Shown piece by piece: positions 36,674 through 45,100 of a stretch of DNA of 64,000 bases. The stretch covers positions 1-64,000 of the forward strand of contig JAQUVD010000005.1 of the NCBI GenBank assembly GCA_028693555.1. The letters are read 5' to 3'. Source of the stretch: Hespellia sp. (GTDB lineage Bacteria; Bacillota; Clostridia; Lachnospirales; Lachnospiraceae). Under the pieces are notes generated by a model, which was not told the origin of the DNA, searched no databases, and worked only from the letters and a program-made list of their open reading frames with translations. Numbering within the stretch: the first letter of the stretch is position 1; every line of letters begins with the position of its first letter. The position numbers and the translations under genes were made by a program.

Positions 36674-37582
36674 TTAATCAAAACTATATGGCGTTGCCTG
36701 ATATACGTAATAATTCAGCCAGTTGGAATATAAGTTGTTCGCATGTGATCTCCATGAAAGCAGCGGCTTGTTTTCCGAATCATCATCCGGATAATAATTC
36801 ACAGGCATCTTAATGTCCAGTCCTTTTGCAAGATCTCTCTTATACTCTTTATCCAGCGTGATGCGATCATATTCCGGGTGCCCCATCACGAAAATCTGAC
36901 GATTTTCTTCATTGATACACAAAAAGACTCCTGCCTGTTCGGAAACTGCAAGCACTGTCAATTCCGGCTCTGCTTCAATCGCTTCTCTCGGCACTTCTGT
37001 GTGACGCGAATGAGGTGCAAAGAACACATCATCAAAACCTCGAACCAATGGAATCTTACGATTTTTTACACGATGCCTGTATATGCCAAAGACTTTCTCC
37101 GGCAGCATCTTTTTTTCAATTCCATAATGATGATAAAGTGCAGCCTGAGCCCCCCAGCACAAATGAAGTGTTGACGTAACATTTGTCTTGGTCCACTCCA
37201 TTATCTCTTTCAACTCTTCCCAATAATCTACATCCTCGAACGGAATCTGCTCCACGGGTGCTCCTGTTATAATAAATCCATCAAACTTCTGATCTTTGAT
37301 TGCATCAAACGGCTCATAAAATTTATTAATATGACTTGTTGACGTATTCTTAGCAACATGACTTGACACATTCACAAAGACAACATCTACCTGCAGCGGT
37401 GTATTCGACATCGAACGGAGAATCTGCAATTCTGTATCCTCCTTTAACGGCATCAGATTCAAAAGTCCAATCCTGATTGGGCGGATATCCTGATGCGCTG
37501 CACGATATTCGTCCATCACAAATATATTTTCGCTCTCAAGAATTTCCTTTACAGGCAAATCATTTTGCACTCGAATTGGCAT
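36674..37582 (-). CDS. metA: Homoserine O-acetyltransferase (MetA family)
   Basis: A 302-residue MetA-type enzyme that activates homoserine for methionine synthesis. The catalytic Cys142 lies in LHLCWGAQA and the partner histidine/glutamate in MGHPEYD. Position 111 is Glu (GAPVE), which in this family marks acetyl-CoA use; Gly111 would mark succinyl-CoA. So despite the name used for the E. coli enzyme, acetylhomoserine is the likely product. It follows the AI-2E gene's neighbour region with a ribosome site AGGAGG overlapping no terminator; no SAM riboswitch is visible upstream. Confidence 0.95.
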   Translation of the reverse strand: MPIRVQNDLPVKEILESENIFVMDEYRAAHQDIRPIRIGLLNLMPLKEDTELQILRSMSNTPLQVDVVFVNVSSHVAKNTSTSHINKFYEPFDAIKDQKFDGFIITGAPVEQIPFEDVDYWEELKEIMEWTKTNVTSTLHLCWGAQAALYHHYGIEKKMLPEKVFGIYRHRVKNRKIPLVRGFDDVFFAPHSRHTEVPREAIEAEPELTVLAVSEQAGVFLCINEENRQIFVMGHPEYDRITLDKEYKRDLAKGLDIKMPVNYYPDDDSENKPLLSWRSHANNLYSNWLNYYVYQATPYSFD

Positions 37583-37584
37583 AG

Positions 37585-39018
37585 TTATTCGTCCTCCTTC
37601 TTATCTTTTTTTAGCTCATCCGGTACTTCTTTTACTTCTTTTGTTTTCTCTTTGATTTCGGTTTCCATCACCGAATTCTTCTGCACACCGCCCTCCGGTG
37701 TCTCTACGTGAATGAAATTTCCATGTTCATCAACAAAGCTGAGCTGCCCATAAAACACATCATCCGTCGGCAGATTCTTCTTCTCAAGCCAGTGATTGAT
37801 CAACATATCTGCAATGTAATAGATTACAGCAAAGGTCGGAACCCCAAGAATCATTCCGACAATACCAAACAATCCGCCTCCCAGCAGGATTGCAAAGACA
37901 ACCCAGAAAGCTGAAAGTCCGGTTGAATCACCAAGAATTTTCGGACCGATAATATTTCCATCGATCTGCTGCAGCACTAAAATAAATATGATAAAATAGA
38001 TACCCATCCTTGGACTATCCAGCAAAATCAGGAGCGCACTCGGAACCGCACCGATATACGGTCCAAAAAACGGAATTACATTCGTCACACCGACAATCAC
38101 ACTGACCAGTAACGTATAAGGCATATTAATCAGTGACAGCCCCGCAAAACACAGCACACCGATAATTGCCGAATCAAGAATCTTTCCGGAGATAAAGCCC
38201 CCAAAGATCGTATTGGTTTTCTGTGTGATATGAAGCACCATATTGGCATGGTTCGGTTTCAAAACGGCATATATAATCTTTTTGCACTGACTTGAGAATT
38301 TTTCTTTGCTAAAGAGCACATAAATGGAAATAATCAGACCAATCAGGACGTCAAACAGACTGCTGACCACATTAATGACTCCGGCAGTAAGATTTGACAT
38401 CAGCGTGTTGGTCTGTGACATTAGGTCTGTGCGAAGCCATGTCTGCAGTGATTCAGAAGCCTGTGTCACCACATTTGAGAATAGAATTCCCAACGTTGAT
38501 TCTGATATATGCATTGCATTGATTTTTTCTATCACATCGGTAATCTGACGGGGCAGTGTATAAACCAGACCGACAATACTCCGATACAATTCCGGAATTA
38601 TCATATTGCATAAGCTGACTACAATAAAAATCAGCAGTAAGAGTCCTGCAAATATGCCGATTGATCTCGATATCTTCTCTGCCCGCTGCTCTTTCTTGAT
38701 CTTCTTTTTAAGTAAAGGGCACAAATGATGTTCCACAAATGTCACCACAGGATTCAAAATATATGCGATTGCAAGCCCATATACCACAGGCATCAAAACC
38801 CGGATTACTTTATTGACAGTCTCACCTATCTGTCCCAGGCGCAATAGCAGAAAATAAAACAGCAATGATGCTGCAATGACTAGAAAATAAGAAAGCCCTC
38901 TTGTAAAATGTGTTCTGATTCTGGATGGTCCTTTCTTTCCAAACTCCGGTCTCTTATCGTAATACCCAATTGGCTGGGATTTTTTCTCTTTTTGTTCTTC
39001 ACTCATCTCTTCATTCAC
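37585..39018 (-). CDS. AI-2E family transporter (PF01594)
   Basis: A 477-residue polytopic membrane protein of the AI-2E/PerM family: seven or eight hydrophobic segments, the pairs FFLLL near 55-60, NVIPFFGPYIGAVPSALL, and GGGLFGIVGMILGVPTFAVIYY near the C-terminal transport core. The long C-terminal hydrophilic tail (about 80 residues, Lys/Glu-rich) is cytoplasmic. Family members export AI-2 or act as Na/H antiporters, so the substrate is open. The stop codon is two bases before the metA start, so the two are translated together. Confidence 0.9.
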   Translation of the reverse strand: MNEEMSEEQKEKKSQPIGYYDKRPEFGKKGPSRIRTHFTRGLSYFLVIAASLLFYFLLLRLGQIGETVNKVIRVLMPVVYGLAIAYILNPVVTFVEHHLCPLLKKKIKKEQRAEKISRSIGIFAGLLLLIFIVVSLCNMIIPELYRSIVGLVYTLPRQITDVIEKINAMHISESTLGILFSNVVTQASESLQTWLRTDLMSQTNTLMSNLTAGVINVVSSLFDVLIGLIISIYVLFSKEKFSSQCKKIIYAVLKPNHANMVLHITQKTNTIFGGFISGKILDSAIIGVLCFAGLSLINMPYTLLVSVIVGVTNVIPFFGPYIGAVPSALLILLDSPRMGIYFIIFILVLQQIDGNIIGPKILGDSTGLSAFWVVFAILLGGGLFGIVGMILGVPTFAVIYYIADMLINHWLEKKNLPTDDVFYGQLSFVDEHGNFIHVETPEGGVQKNSVMETEIKEKTKEVKEVPDELKKDKKEDE

Positions 39019-39103
39019 AGTATCAAAATACCGTGTACTCCTTCCATGACATATTACTTTTTAGTATACACTTTTGTCTCTATTATCGCAATGAGAATAC
39101 ACG

Positions 39104-39141
39104 TAAAAAAAGAAACGACAGGCAATTTGCCCGTCGTTTCT
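39104..39141 (-). terminator. Terminator after the DUF1540 gene
   Basis: A stem AGAAACGAC/GTCGTTTCT with an inner GGCAA/TTGCC pair, followed on the minus strand by seven T. It separates the DUF1540 gene from the AI-2E-family gene. Confidence 0.9.
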
Positions 39142-39156
39142 TCATTCTTCTGTTCT

Positions 39157-39480
39157 TCAATAACATTTCTCGCACTCAAATGTCGCACATTCTGTTCCGT
39201 CTGCCCGCTTTGCTGTGCTGCCTTCTACGCTGATTGCTCCGGCTTCACACTTGCAATTGTCGTTATATTTACAATCACAGGCCTTACAGTCGATCTCGCT
39301 TCTGTCAGAAGCGGAGTTTGTAACATTACTCATGCTTCCTTCTCCACGCTGCACGAAACTGTCGCAGCATGTTTCACCTGCATTCTTGGCAGTATCGCCA
39401 CCAACTTTAATCGCATCAAGCTCGCAGAGCATCTGGCTGTTATGTGCACATGTCTGCACGGTACATTTTAGTTCTGGCAT
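39157..39480 (-). CDS. Tandem DUF1540 cysteine-rich protein
   Basis: A 107-residue protein with two DUF1540 repeats: LKCTVQTCAHNSQMLCELDAI..TCCDSF and IDCKACDCKYNDNCKCEAGAI..TECATFE. Each repeat holds four or more cysteines in a C-x4-C-x6-C spacing plus a distal Cys, so each probably binds a metal. The function is unknown; the family is widespread in Clostridia and Bacillus. The start at 39480 (MPELKC) follows GGAGG. Confidence 0.9.
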   Translation of the reverse strand: MPELKCTVQTCAHNSQMLCELDAIKVGGDTAKNAGETCCDSFVQRGEGSMSNVTNSASDRSEIDCKACDCKYNDNCKCEAGAISVEGSTAKRADGTECATFECEKCY

Positions 39481-39559
39481 GATCATACCTCCCATTTATT
39501 ATTTGGTACAGATATAGTCTTACCGGATTTTTCTGCTTTATGCATTCTAAAACAGATGT

Positions 39560-41347
39560 TTATTTTTTCTTATATTCCACTTCGATCTTGCGAATCTCTT
39601 TTGTTCTGATTTCTTTGCAGATTGCATCCACAAATTCATCCACAGATTTTGAGCCTTCATCTCCAAGGAATCGACTGCTTACAGAGATTGTGCCTTCATT
39701 CATTTCTTTCTCCCCGACCACGATTCGGTAAGGAACTTTTGCAAGTCTTGCTTCACGGATTTTATATCCAATTTTCTCTGTGCGGTCATCAACCGTACAT
39801 TTAATTCCATTTTCTTTTAACTTTGCTTCAACTTCTTCTGCATACGCTTCAAATTTATCGGAAATCGGAAGAATACGTACCTGTTCCGGGCAAAGCCATG
39901 TCGGGAACAATCCGGCATATTTTTCGATCAGCCATGCGAGTGTTCTCTCGTAACATCCGATGGATGTACGATGGATGATGAATGGTCTCTTTTTCTCTCC
40001 ATCTTTGTCAATAAATGTCATATCAAAATTCTCAGCCAGGAACATATCAAGCTGAATCGTAATCATGGTATCTTCTTTCCCATACACATTTTTCGCCTGA
40101 ATATCAAGCTTTGGTCCGTAGAATGCAGCCTCGCCTTCCACTTCCGTATATTTGATTCCGATATGGTTTAAGATCTGACGCATCATCTCTTCTACTTCAT
40201 CCCACTGCTCTCTTGTTCCCATATACTTTGACATATCCTTAGGATTAGCAAGTGAAAGCTCATATGTCACATCTTCTTCCAGCCCCAGTGTTGTCAGACA
40301 GTATTTTGCTAAATCTACACAGCCGCGGAACTCTTCTTCAATCTGATCTGGTCGTACCACCAGATGTCCCTCTGAAATCGTAAACTGACGCACACGGGTA
40401 AGTCCATGCATTTCTCCCGAGTCCTCATTCCGGAATAAGGTAGATGTCTCACCATATCTGCAAGGAAGATCACGGTAGCTCTTCTGGCTCTGTTTGTATA
40501 CATAGTACTGGAATGGGCATGTCATTGGACGAAGTGCGAAAACTTCTTCGCCTTCTTTCTCCTCATCTCCCAGTACGAACATTCCCTCTTTGTAATGTCC
40601 CCAGTGATCCGAGATGATATACAGGTCTTTCTTTGCCATAAGCGGGGTCTTTGTTCTCATGTAACCACGCTTTTCCTCTTCATCTTCAATCCATCTCTGA
40701 AGTGTCTGAATCATCGCGGCTCCCTTTGGCATCAGAAGTGGAAGTCCCTGTCCGATTACATCAACCGTTGCAAAAAGTTCCATCTCGCGGCCAAGTTTGT
40801 TGTGGTCGCGTTTTTTGATATCCTCTAAATGTTCCATATGTTTTGCAAGATCTTCTTTATTCGTATATGCGGTTCCATAAATACGTGTGAGCATCTTATT
40901 GTGCTCATCACCTCTCCAATATGCTCCGGATGATGAGATTAATTTATATGCTTTGATTCTGCTTGTCCGGTCAACATGAGGTCCTGCACAAAGGTCCACG
41001 AAATCGCCCTGACTGTAAAAGGAAATAACTGCATCTTCCGGAAGATCATTGATTAGTTCTACTTTGTATGGCTCCTTTTTCTCCTCCATTAATTTAATGG
41101 CCTCTGCTCTTGGCAGTTCAAAACGTTCAATCTTTTTTCCCTCTTTGATGATTTTTTTCATTTCTTTTTCAAGGGCATCTAAATCCTCTCTTGAAAATGG
41201 AGCACACTCAAAATCATAGTAGAATCCATCCTCGATTGCTGGTCCGATTGCAAGCTTTGCCTCCGGATATAATCTCTTTACCGCTTCTGCAAGTACATGC
41301 GATGCGCTGTGTCTTAATGTCTGTAGTTCCTGGTTTACTTCACTCAT
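39560..41347 (-). CDS. thrS: Threonyl-tRNA synthetase (no TGS domain)
   Basis: Charges tRNA-Thr. The 595-residue protein starts directly with the editing domain (LRHSASHVLAEAVKRLYP, the HxxxH zinc-like pair) and lacks the about 60-residue N-terminal TGS domain found in most bacterial ThrRS. The class II core follows with motif 2 (RYGETSTLFRNEDSGEMHGLTRVRQF), the Zn-binding Cys in MTCPF with His in IHRTSIG, and the C-terminal anticodon-binding domain. The upstream 450 nt hold a threonine T-box and a structured repeat. The ATG at 41347 is preceded by AAGGAGA. Confidence 0.97.
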   Translation of the reverse strand: MSEVNQELQTLRHSASHVLAEAVKRLYPEAKLAIGPAIEDGFYYDFECAPFSREDLDALEKEMKKIIKEGKKIERFELPRAEAIKLMEEKKEPYKVELINDLPEDAVISFYSQGDFVDLCAGPHVDRTSRIKAYKLISSSGAYWRGDEHNKMLTRIYGTAYTNKEDLAKHMEHLEDIKKRDHNKLGREMELFATVDVIGQGLPLLMPKGAAMIQTLQRWIEDEEEKRGYMRTKTPLMAKKDLYIISDHWGHYKEGMFVLGDEEKEGEEVFALRPMTCPFQYYVYKQSQKSYRDLPCRYGETSTLFRNEDSGEMHGLTRVRQFTISEGHLVVRPDQIEEEFRGCVDLAKYCLTTLGLEEDVTYELSLANPKDMSKYMGTREQWDEVEEMMRQILNHIGIKYTEVEGEAAFYGPKLDIQAKNVYGKEDTMITIQLDMFLAENFDMTFIDKDGEKKRPFIIHRTSIGCYERTLAWLIEKYAGLFPTWLCPEQVRILPISDKFEAYAEEVEAKLKENGIKCTVDDRTEKIGYKIREARLAKVPYRIVVGEKEMNEGTISVSSRFLGDEGSKSVDEFVDAICKEIRTKEIRKIEVEYKKK

Positions 41348-41388
41348 TTTTATTCTCCTTTTCTTCCTTAAAATTCTGTAATGCAGGG

Positions 41389-41425
41389 ATTGCGCTTCTT
41401 TGGACTGCGCATTTTAAGATTGCGC
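41389..41425. repeat. Three 15-bp tandem direct repeats beside the structured element
   Basis: A[T/C]TGCGC occurs at 41389, 41404 and 41419 with a 15-nt period. The third copy is part of the outer arm of the structured element, so any of the three could pair with the distal arm GCGCAATCTT (41536-41545). This mirrors the 16-nt triple repeat at 5602. Confidence 0.7.
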
Positions 41426-41545
41426 ACCTCGATTGCGCTTCGCTTCATCTCGGTCGTGGGCATCCTGCCCATAGTTTAGAGAAAGAAGCGTGCCTTATGT
41501 GCAAGCACAACGTCTCGCTTCTTTCTCTAAACTGCGCGCAATCTT
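41416..41545. repeat. Structured repeat element, copy 2 (thrS leader)
   Basis: Outer arm AAGATTGCGC (41416-41425); conserved core (41428-41452) containing GCGCTTCGCTTCATCTCG, 24 of 25 bases equal to copy 1; small hairpin TGGGC-ATCCT-GCCCA (41457-41471); long hairpin with perfect 18-bp arms (41473-41490 and 41516-41533); outer arm GCGCAATCTT (41536-41545). Order and spacing equal copy 1, while the paired arms have different sequence but remain complementary. It lies between the T-box terminator and the thrS start, so it is part of the thrS mRNA leader. Confidence 0.75.
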
Positions 41546-41555
41546 GCCGGCACGC

Positions 41556-41803
41556 AAAAAGCCCGTCCCTCACTACATTTCTGTAGAAAGGGACGAGCTT
41601 TCAAATCTTCACTCGCGGTTCCACCCAATTTGCGCTGATATTCGTCAGTGCCACTCATTGATGATGATAACGGAATCACCGGACAGTTTTGCTGCCACTC
41701 AGAGGTAGTTTTCAAATGCTTCCATGATGAAAAAGCTTTCAGCCGATGACTTCTTCTCTCTGTATCCTTTTCACACTCTACTCGTCTCTTCAACGTATTA
41801 TTC
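41556..41803 (-). promoter_or_regulatory. Threonine T-box riboswitch (thrS leader)
   Basis: A tRNA-sensing leader. Stem I shows the AGAGAG...GGCTGAAAGC distal signature, and the T-box sequence GGGTGGAACCGCGAG lies at 41612-41626. The terminator (41556-41602, arms AAAGCTCGTCCC/GGGACGGGCTTTTT) follows. The likely specifier is ACT (41707-41709), by alignment with the cysteine leader in this window (GAA-N-codon), or the overlapping ACC (41704-41706). Both encode Thr. Uncharged tRNA-Thr would favour the antiterminator and thrS expression. Confidence 0.93.
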
Positions 41804-41809
41804 AAATTC

Positions 41810-41837
41810 ATTATAACACTGCGCTTTTATTTGTCAA
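41810..41837 (-). promoter_or_regulatory. SigA promoter of thrS
   Basis: Consensus TTGACA (41837-41832), 16-nt spacer, TATAAT (41815-41810), directly upstream of the T-box. Confidence 0.9.
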
Positions 41838-41846
41838 ACATAATTT

Positions 41847-42557
41847 TTACCGTTTCAAAACCAAATGATAAAAACAGGCAAAAAACTCTCTCACCATATA
41901 ATTCAGAAAAAGTACCGGATTTGATGATGCCGGTATCCCGGCTGTCTGTGTGAATCCTAGCTTTCTTGCCGTTCGGAGTGCGCGATACATATGAAAATTA
42001 TTCGTAACAATTCCCACAGGAGCCGTTATGTCCGAAATCAGTTTTTGGCTGAATTGCAGGTTTTCTTCTGTTGAAGTTGAATGATTCTCCTGACGGATCC
42101 TTTCTGGTTCAATTCCATGTACTTCCAGATATGCCGCCATTGCCTCTGCCTCTGAGATACTTTCACCGTTGCCCTGACCTCCCGAGACAATCACACGGGT
42201 ATTCGGATTCTCATTCAGGTATTCGATTGCTTTGGTCAAGCGTCTCTCCAGCGAATTCGTGATCGCTGTTCCTCGAATCTGCGCTCCCAGCACAATGATA
42301 CAGGGGAGATTCTGAGCCGGAACCTGAAACATCGCACTGCAGATAAAAATCTCAATAACCACAAATACACACCACGGTATCAGAAATATCCACGTGTTAC
42401 TCTGCAGCCAGTCTGGATAATGCGGCCTTAGCCATTCTAGAATCAGACATACCATTCCTGCAATAAACCAAAAGAGAAGAAATGTACTATTCCTTCTCTT
42501 CGTATAAACCTGTATTACCATATAATAAATAAAGCAAAACACGCCTAAATAAATCAT
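41847..42557 (-). CDS. YdcF-family (DUF218) membrane protein
   Basis: A 236-residue protein with three or four hydrophobic segments in residues 1-85 and a DUF218/YdcF domain (IIVLGAQIRGTAITNSLERRL, VIVSGGQGNGESISEAEAMAAYL, STSTEENLQFSQKLI, VTNNFHMYRA). Such proteins (SanA/ElyC group) act in envelope biology, with a nucleotide- or glycan-related Rossmann-like fold, but the substrate is not settled. It follows the SEC-C gene with a 3-nt gap, so they share a transcript. Confidence 0.9.
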   Translation of the reverse strand: MIYLGVFCFIYYMVIQVYTKRRNSTFLLFWFIAGMVCLILEWLRPHYPDWLQSNTWIFLIPWCVFVVIEIFICSAMFQVPAQNLPCIIVLGAQIRGTAITNSLERRLTKAIEYLNENPNTRVIVSGGQGNGESISEAEAMAAYLEVHGIEPERIRQENHSTSTEENLQFSQKLISDITAPVGIVTNNFHMYRALRTARKLGFTQTAGIPASSNPVLFLNYMVREFFACFYHLVLKR

Positions 42558-42560
42558 AAG

Positions 42561-43070
42561 TTATCTACCACAACATTTCTTGTACTTTTTGCCGCTTCCA
42601 CAAGGACACGGATCATTTCTTCCGATTTTCTTCCCTTTGACTACAGTTCCCGATTTCTTCTGTTCTAAGTAAAGTGCTTTCTTTTTCTCTTCATCAAAGA
42701 TCTGATCCCACTGTGGCAGTTCATACAGCCAGTCCGCTTTCGCGTCCACCATATTCTTGTACAATTTTTCTTCATCATATACAAGACTCACTTCTGTATC
42801 TTCTGTCATTGTCTCAATCGGATTCTCTTTAATCAGGCTTTCATTGATTCCATCTAAGAAACCAACCATTGTAAATACTTCGATACCATATTTTCCGGCA
42901 AGTTCTTTGACCGTTCCCTTTACTTTTTCCTGCGGATTGCTCAGCAGCTTCTCATATATCTCTTTCTCAATCTGAAAATACACATCCCAGAACTTCTTCA
43001 GTTCGTCCTGATTCATCTCCTCTGAATATGCACTTTCTCTCCATTGCTCTAATAATGTTTTCTCAGCCAT
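42561..43070 (-). CDS. Protein with C-terminal SEC-C zinc motif
   Basis: A 169-residue protein, mostly helical and acidic, ending in [20 protein letters not shown], the SEC-C metal-binding motif of SecA and YecA. The N-terminal part (about 1-140) is not recognised. SEC-C proteins often contact ribosomes or SecA. The start at 43070 ([10 protein letters not shown]) is preferred; AGGAG lies upstream. The promoter at 43111-43139 appears to share its -35 with the divergent gene. Confidence 0.88.
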   Translation of the reverse strand: MAEKTLLEQWRESAYSEEMNQDELKKFWDVYFQIEKEIYEKLLSNPQEKVKGTVKELAGKYGIEVFTMVGFLDGINESLIKENPIETMTEDTEVSLVYDEEKLYKNMVDAKADWLYELPQWDQIFDEEKKKALYLEQKKSGTVVKGKKIGRNDPCPCGSGKKYKKCCGR

Positions 43071-43110
43071 TTTATAAACTCCTTTGTGTTTCATTTTCTT
43101 AATGAAGTTT

Positions 43111-43162
43111 ATTATACACTAAAGTTTCTGACTTTGCAATTTTTATGCTTTTCCTATATACT
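43111..43162. promoter_or_regulatory. Divergent promoters sharing one palindromic -35
   Basis: TTGCAA at 43134-43139 is its own reverse complement. In plus direction a 17-nt spacer leads to TATACT (43157-43162); in minus direction a 17-nt spacer leads to TATAAT (43116-43111). RNA polymerase could occupy only one at a time. Confidence 0.6.
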
Positions 43163-43206
43163 GTATTTACGATTATTTTAAAAAACGAACCAGAAAGGAT
43201 CATCCC

Positions 43207-43431
43207 ATGAAAAAGATAAAACGAATTCTTGCAATCACCGGTGTTGTCATTTTAGTCGGATTATATGTGAGTACCCTTGTATTTGCACTCATTGGCAGTG
43301 AATTATCAACGAATCTGCTAAAGGCTTCTGTAGCATGTACCATTCTTCTTCCAATCATCTTATACGGCTATATGCTCCTCTATAAGTTGTCAAAGAAGAA
43401 TGAAGAGAATAAGGATGCTTCTGATAAATAG
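43207..43431 (+). CDS. Small two-helix membrane protein
   Basis: A 74-residue protein with two hydrophobic helices (about 8-30 and 38-58) and a charged C-terminal tail. No family function is known; similar short proteins are common in Lachnospiraceae. AGAAAGGATC precedes the ATG. It is followed at once by a small terminator hairpin and has its own promoter. Confidence 0.8.
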   Translation: MKKIKRILAITGVVILVGLYVSTLVFALIGSELSTNLLKASVACTILLPIILYGYMLLYKLSKKNEENKDASDK

Positions 43432-43544
43432 TCACCAATCTGGTGGCTTTTTTCTTTGTCTTTTCTTCCGATGATTTTTTTCTTTAGCAAATATTCCTCT
43501 GCAGATATGATCTCCTGCTCCGGTTTTTCACCCCAGTTATTCAT
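43380..43544 (-). CDS. Possible 54-residue small protein, antisense to the preceding gene's end
   Basis: An open frame starts ATG at 43544 after a GCGAGGG site, giving MNNWGEKPEQEIISAEEYLL and a lysine-rich middle, and ends at 43380. It overlaps the 3' end of the plus-strand membrane-protein gene and its terminator. Codon use looks coding-like in the first 30 residues, but I know no homologue, so this is tentative. Confidence 0.3.
   Translation of the reverse strand: MNNWGEKPEQEIISAEEYLLKKKIIGRKDKEKSHQIGDYLSEASLFSSFFFDNL
43431..43453 (+). terminator. Terminator of the small membrane-protein gene
   Basis: CACCA-ATC-TGGTG stem followed by TTTTTT, directly at the stop codon. Short but with a good T-run. 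Confidence 0.7.
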
Positions 43545-43628
43545 TACATATCCCTCGCTTTCTTTCTACCCATATTTATGCCGCTGTCTATATTTTGCGT
43601 CATAATATATTCTATGAATGCGCATGAA

Positions 43629-43664
43629 AAAAGATGCGGATTTTTTCAAATCGGCATCTTTTTT
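43629..43664 (-). terminator. Terminator after purA
   Basis: A GATGC...GCATC stem extended by GATTT/AAATC, with a T-run on the minus strand, starting about 5 nt after the purA stop. The remaining intergenic stretch to 43432 holds only the tentative small frame. Confidence 0.8.
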
Positions 43665-43668
43665 ATAA

Positions 43669-44949
43669 TTACTTATTTCTGTAGATGATTTCATCTCTTC
43701 CCGGTCCATTACTTACCATCGTGATTGGATATCCAATCTGTTCCTCTACGAATTCTATATAATTTCTACAATTTTCCGGAAGATCCTCATAGTTCTTAAT
43801 TCCACGAATATCACTCTTCCATCCCGGCAACACTTTCATGACCGGTTTTGCTTTTTCAAGTAAATGTGTGGTTGGGAAATCAGTTGTAACTTCACCATCA
43901 ATCTCATATCCGATGCAAACCGGAATCTCATCCAAATATCCAAGCACATCAAGTACTGTAAATGCTACATCCGTTGTTCCCTGCATTCTGCATCCATATT
44001 TAGAAGCAACACAGTCAAACCATCCCATACGTCTTGGACGTCCGGTCGTTGCACCGTATTCCCCACCGTCTCCGCCGCGGCGTCGAAGTTCATCCGCTTC
44101 TTCTCCAAAGATTTCACTGACGAACGCTCCGGCTCCAACAGCACTGGAATATGCCTTGCATACCGTAACAATCTGTTTGATCTCGTATGGAGGGATACCT
44201 GCTCCAATTGCTCCATATGCAGCTAATGTAGAAGAAGATGTGACCATCGGGTAAATTCCATGATCCGGATCTTTCAAAGTTCCAAGCTGACCTTCTAACA
44301 GGATATTCTTTCCTTCTTTAATTGCCTTGTATAGGAATAAAGAAACATCACACACATAAGGTGCAACCATCTCTTTGTATTCGTGTAACTCGTCTAATAA
44401 ATCTTCCGGCTTAATCAATGGCTTATGATATAAATGTTCCAGCATGACATTCTTCTGTTCTGCCACACGAACTACCTTCTCCTTTAATAACTCATCGTCA
44501 AACAGCTCACTTACCTGGAAACCAATCTTTGCATACTTGTCAGAATAGAATGGTGCAATACCTGACTTTGTGGATCCGAATGATTTTCCTGCCAGTCTCT
44601 CTTCCTCATAAGCATCAAACAGTTTGTGATATGACATTACCATCTGCGCACGATCTGACACCAATAATTTGGGTGCCGGCACGCCACGGTCGACGATAGA
44701 CTTTACTTCTTTAAATAATACCGGAATATCAAGTGCAACTCCATTTCCAATGATACTTGTTGTATGATTATAAAAAACGCCAGAAGGCAATGTATGAAGG
44801 GCAAATTTACCGTAATTGTTCACGATTGTATGTCCCGCATTGGCACCTCCCTGGAATCGAATGATAATGTCAGACTGCTCTCCAAGCATATCTGTAATCT
44901 TACCTTTTCCTTCATCTCCCCAGTTTGCTCCTACTACTGCTCTTACCAT
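43669..44949 (-). CDS. purA: Adenylosuccinate synthetase
   Basis: PurA joins IMP and aspartate with GTP on the AMP branch of purine synthesis. The 426-residue protein has the P-loop GDEGKGK at 11-17, GGANAGHTIV, and the C-terminal loops including TTGRPRRMGWFD. Length is normal. GGAGGATTTGATATT precedes the start. With guaB it forms the two branches from IMP. Confidence 0.98.
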   Translation of the reverse strand: MVRAVVGANWGDEGKGKITDMLGEQSDIIIRFQGGANAGHTIVNNYGKFALHTLPSGVFYNHTTSIIGNGVALDIPVLFKEVKSIVDRGVPAPKLLVSDRAQMVMSYHKLFDAYEEERLAGKSFGSTKSGIAPFYSDKYAKIGFQVSELFDDELLKEKVVRVAEQKNVMLEHLYHKPLIKPEDLLDELHEYKEMVAPYVCDVSLFLYKAIKEGKNILLEGQLGTLKDPDHGIYPMVTSSSTLAAYGAIGAGIPPYEIKQIVTVCKAYSSAVGAGAFVSEIFGEEADELRRRGGDGGEYGATTGRPRRMGWFDCVASKYGCRMQGTTDVAFTVLDVLGYLDEIPVCIGYEIDGEVTTDFPTTHLLEKAKPVMKVLPGWKSDIRGIKNYEDLPENCRNYIEFVEEQIGYPITMVSNGPGRDEIIYRNK

Positions 44950-45100
44950 AATATCAAATCCTCCTGCGTATTTCGCTAAAAACTTGTTAGTCGTCTTTGC
45001 AGACTCCTTACCGATTATACTATATTTTCTACACGATGTAAAATAGAAAATGTGATTCCTCTCACAAATCCTTCCAAATTCCCTTTACCGCCTCAATCTG

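Noticed and set aside
39019-39156. A SAM riboswitch for the metA unit
   Set aside because: The gap upstream of the AI-2E-family gene and metA has only a terminator hairpin, without the SAM-I core.
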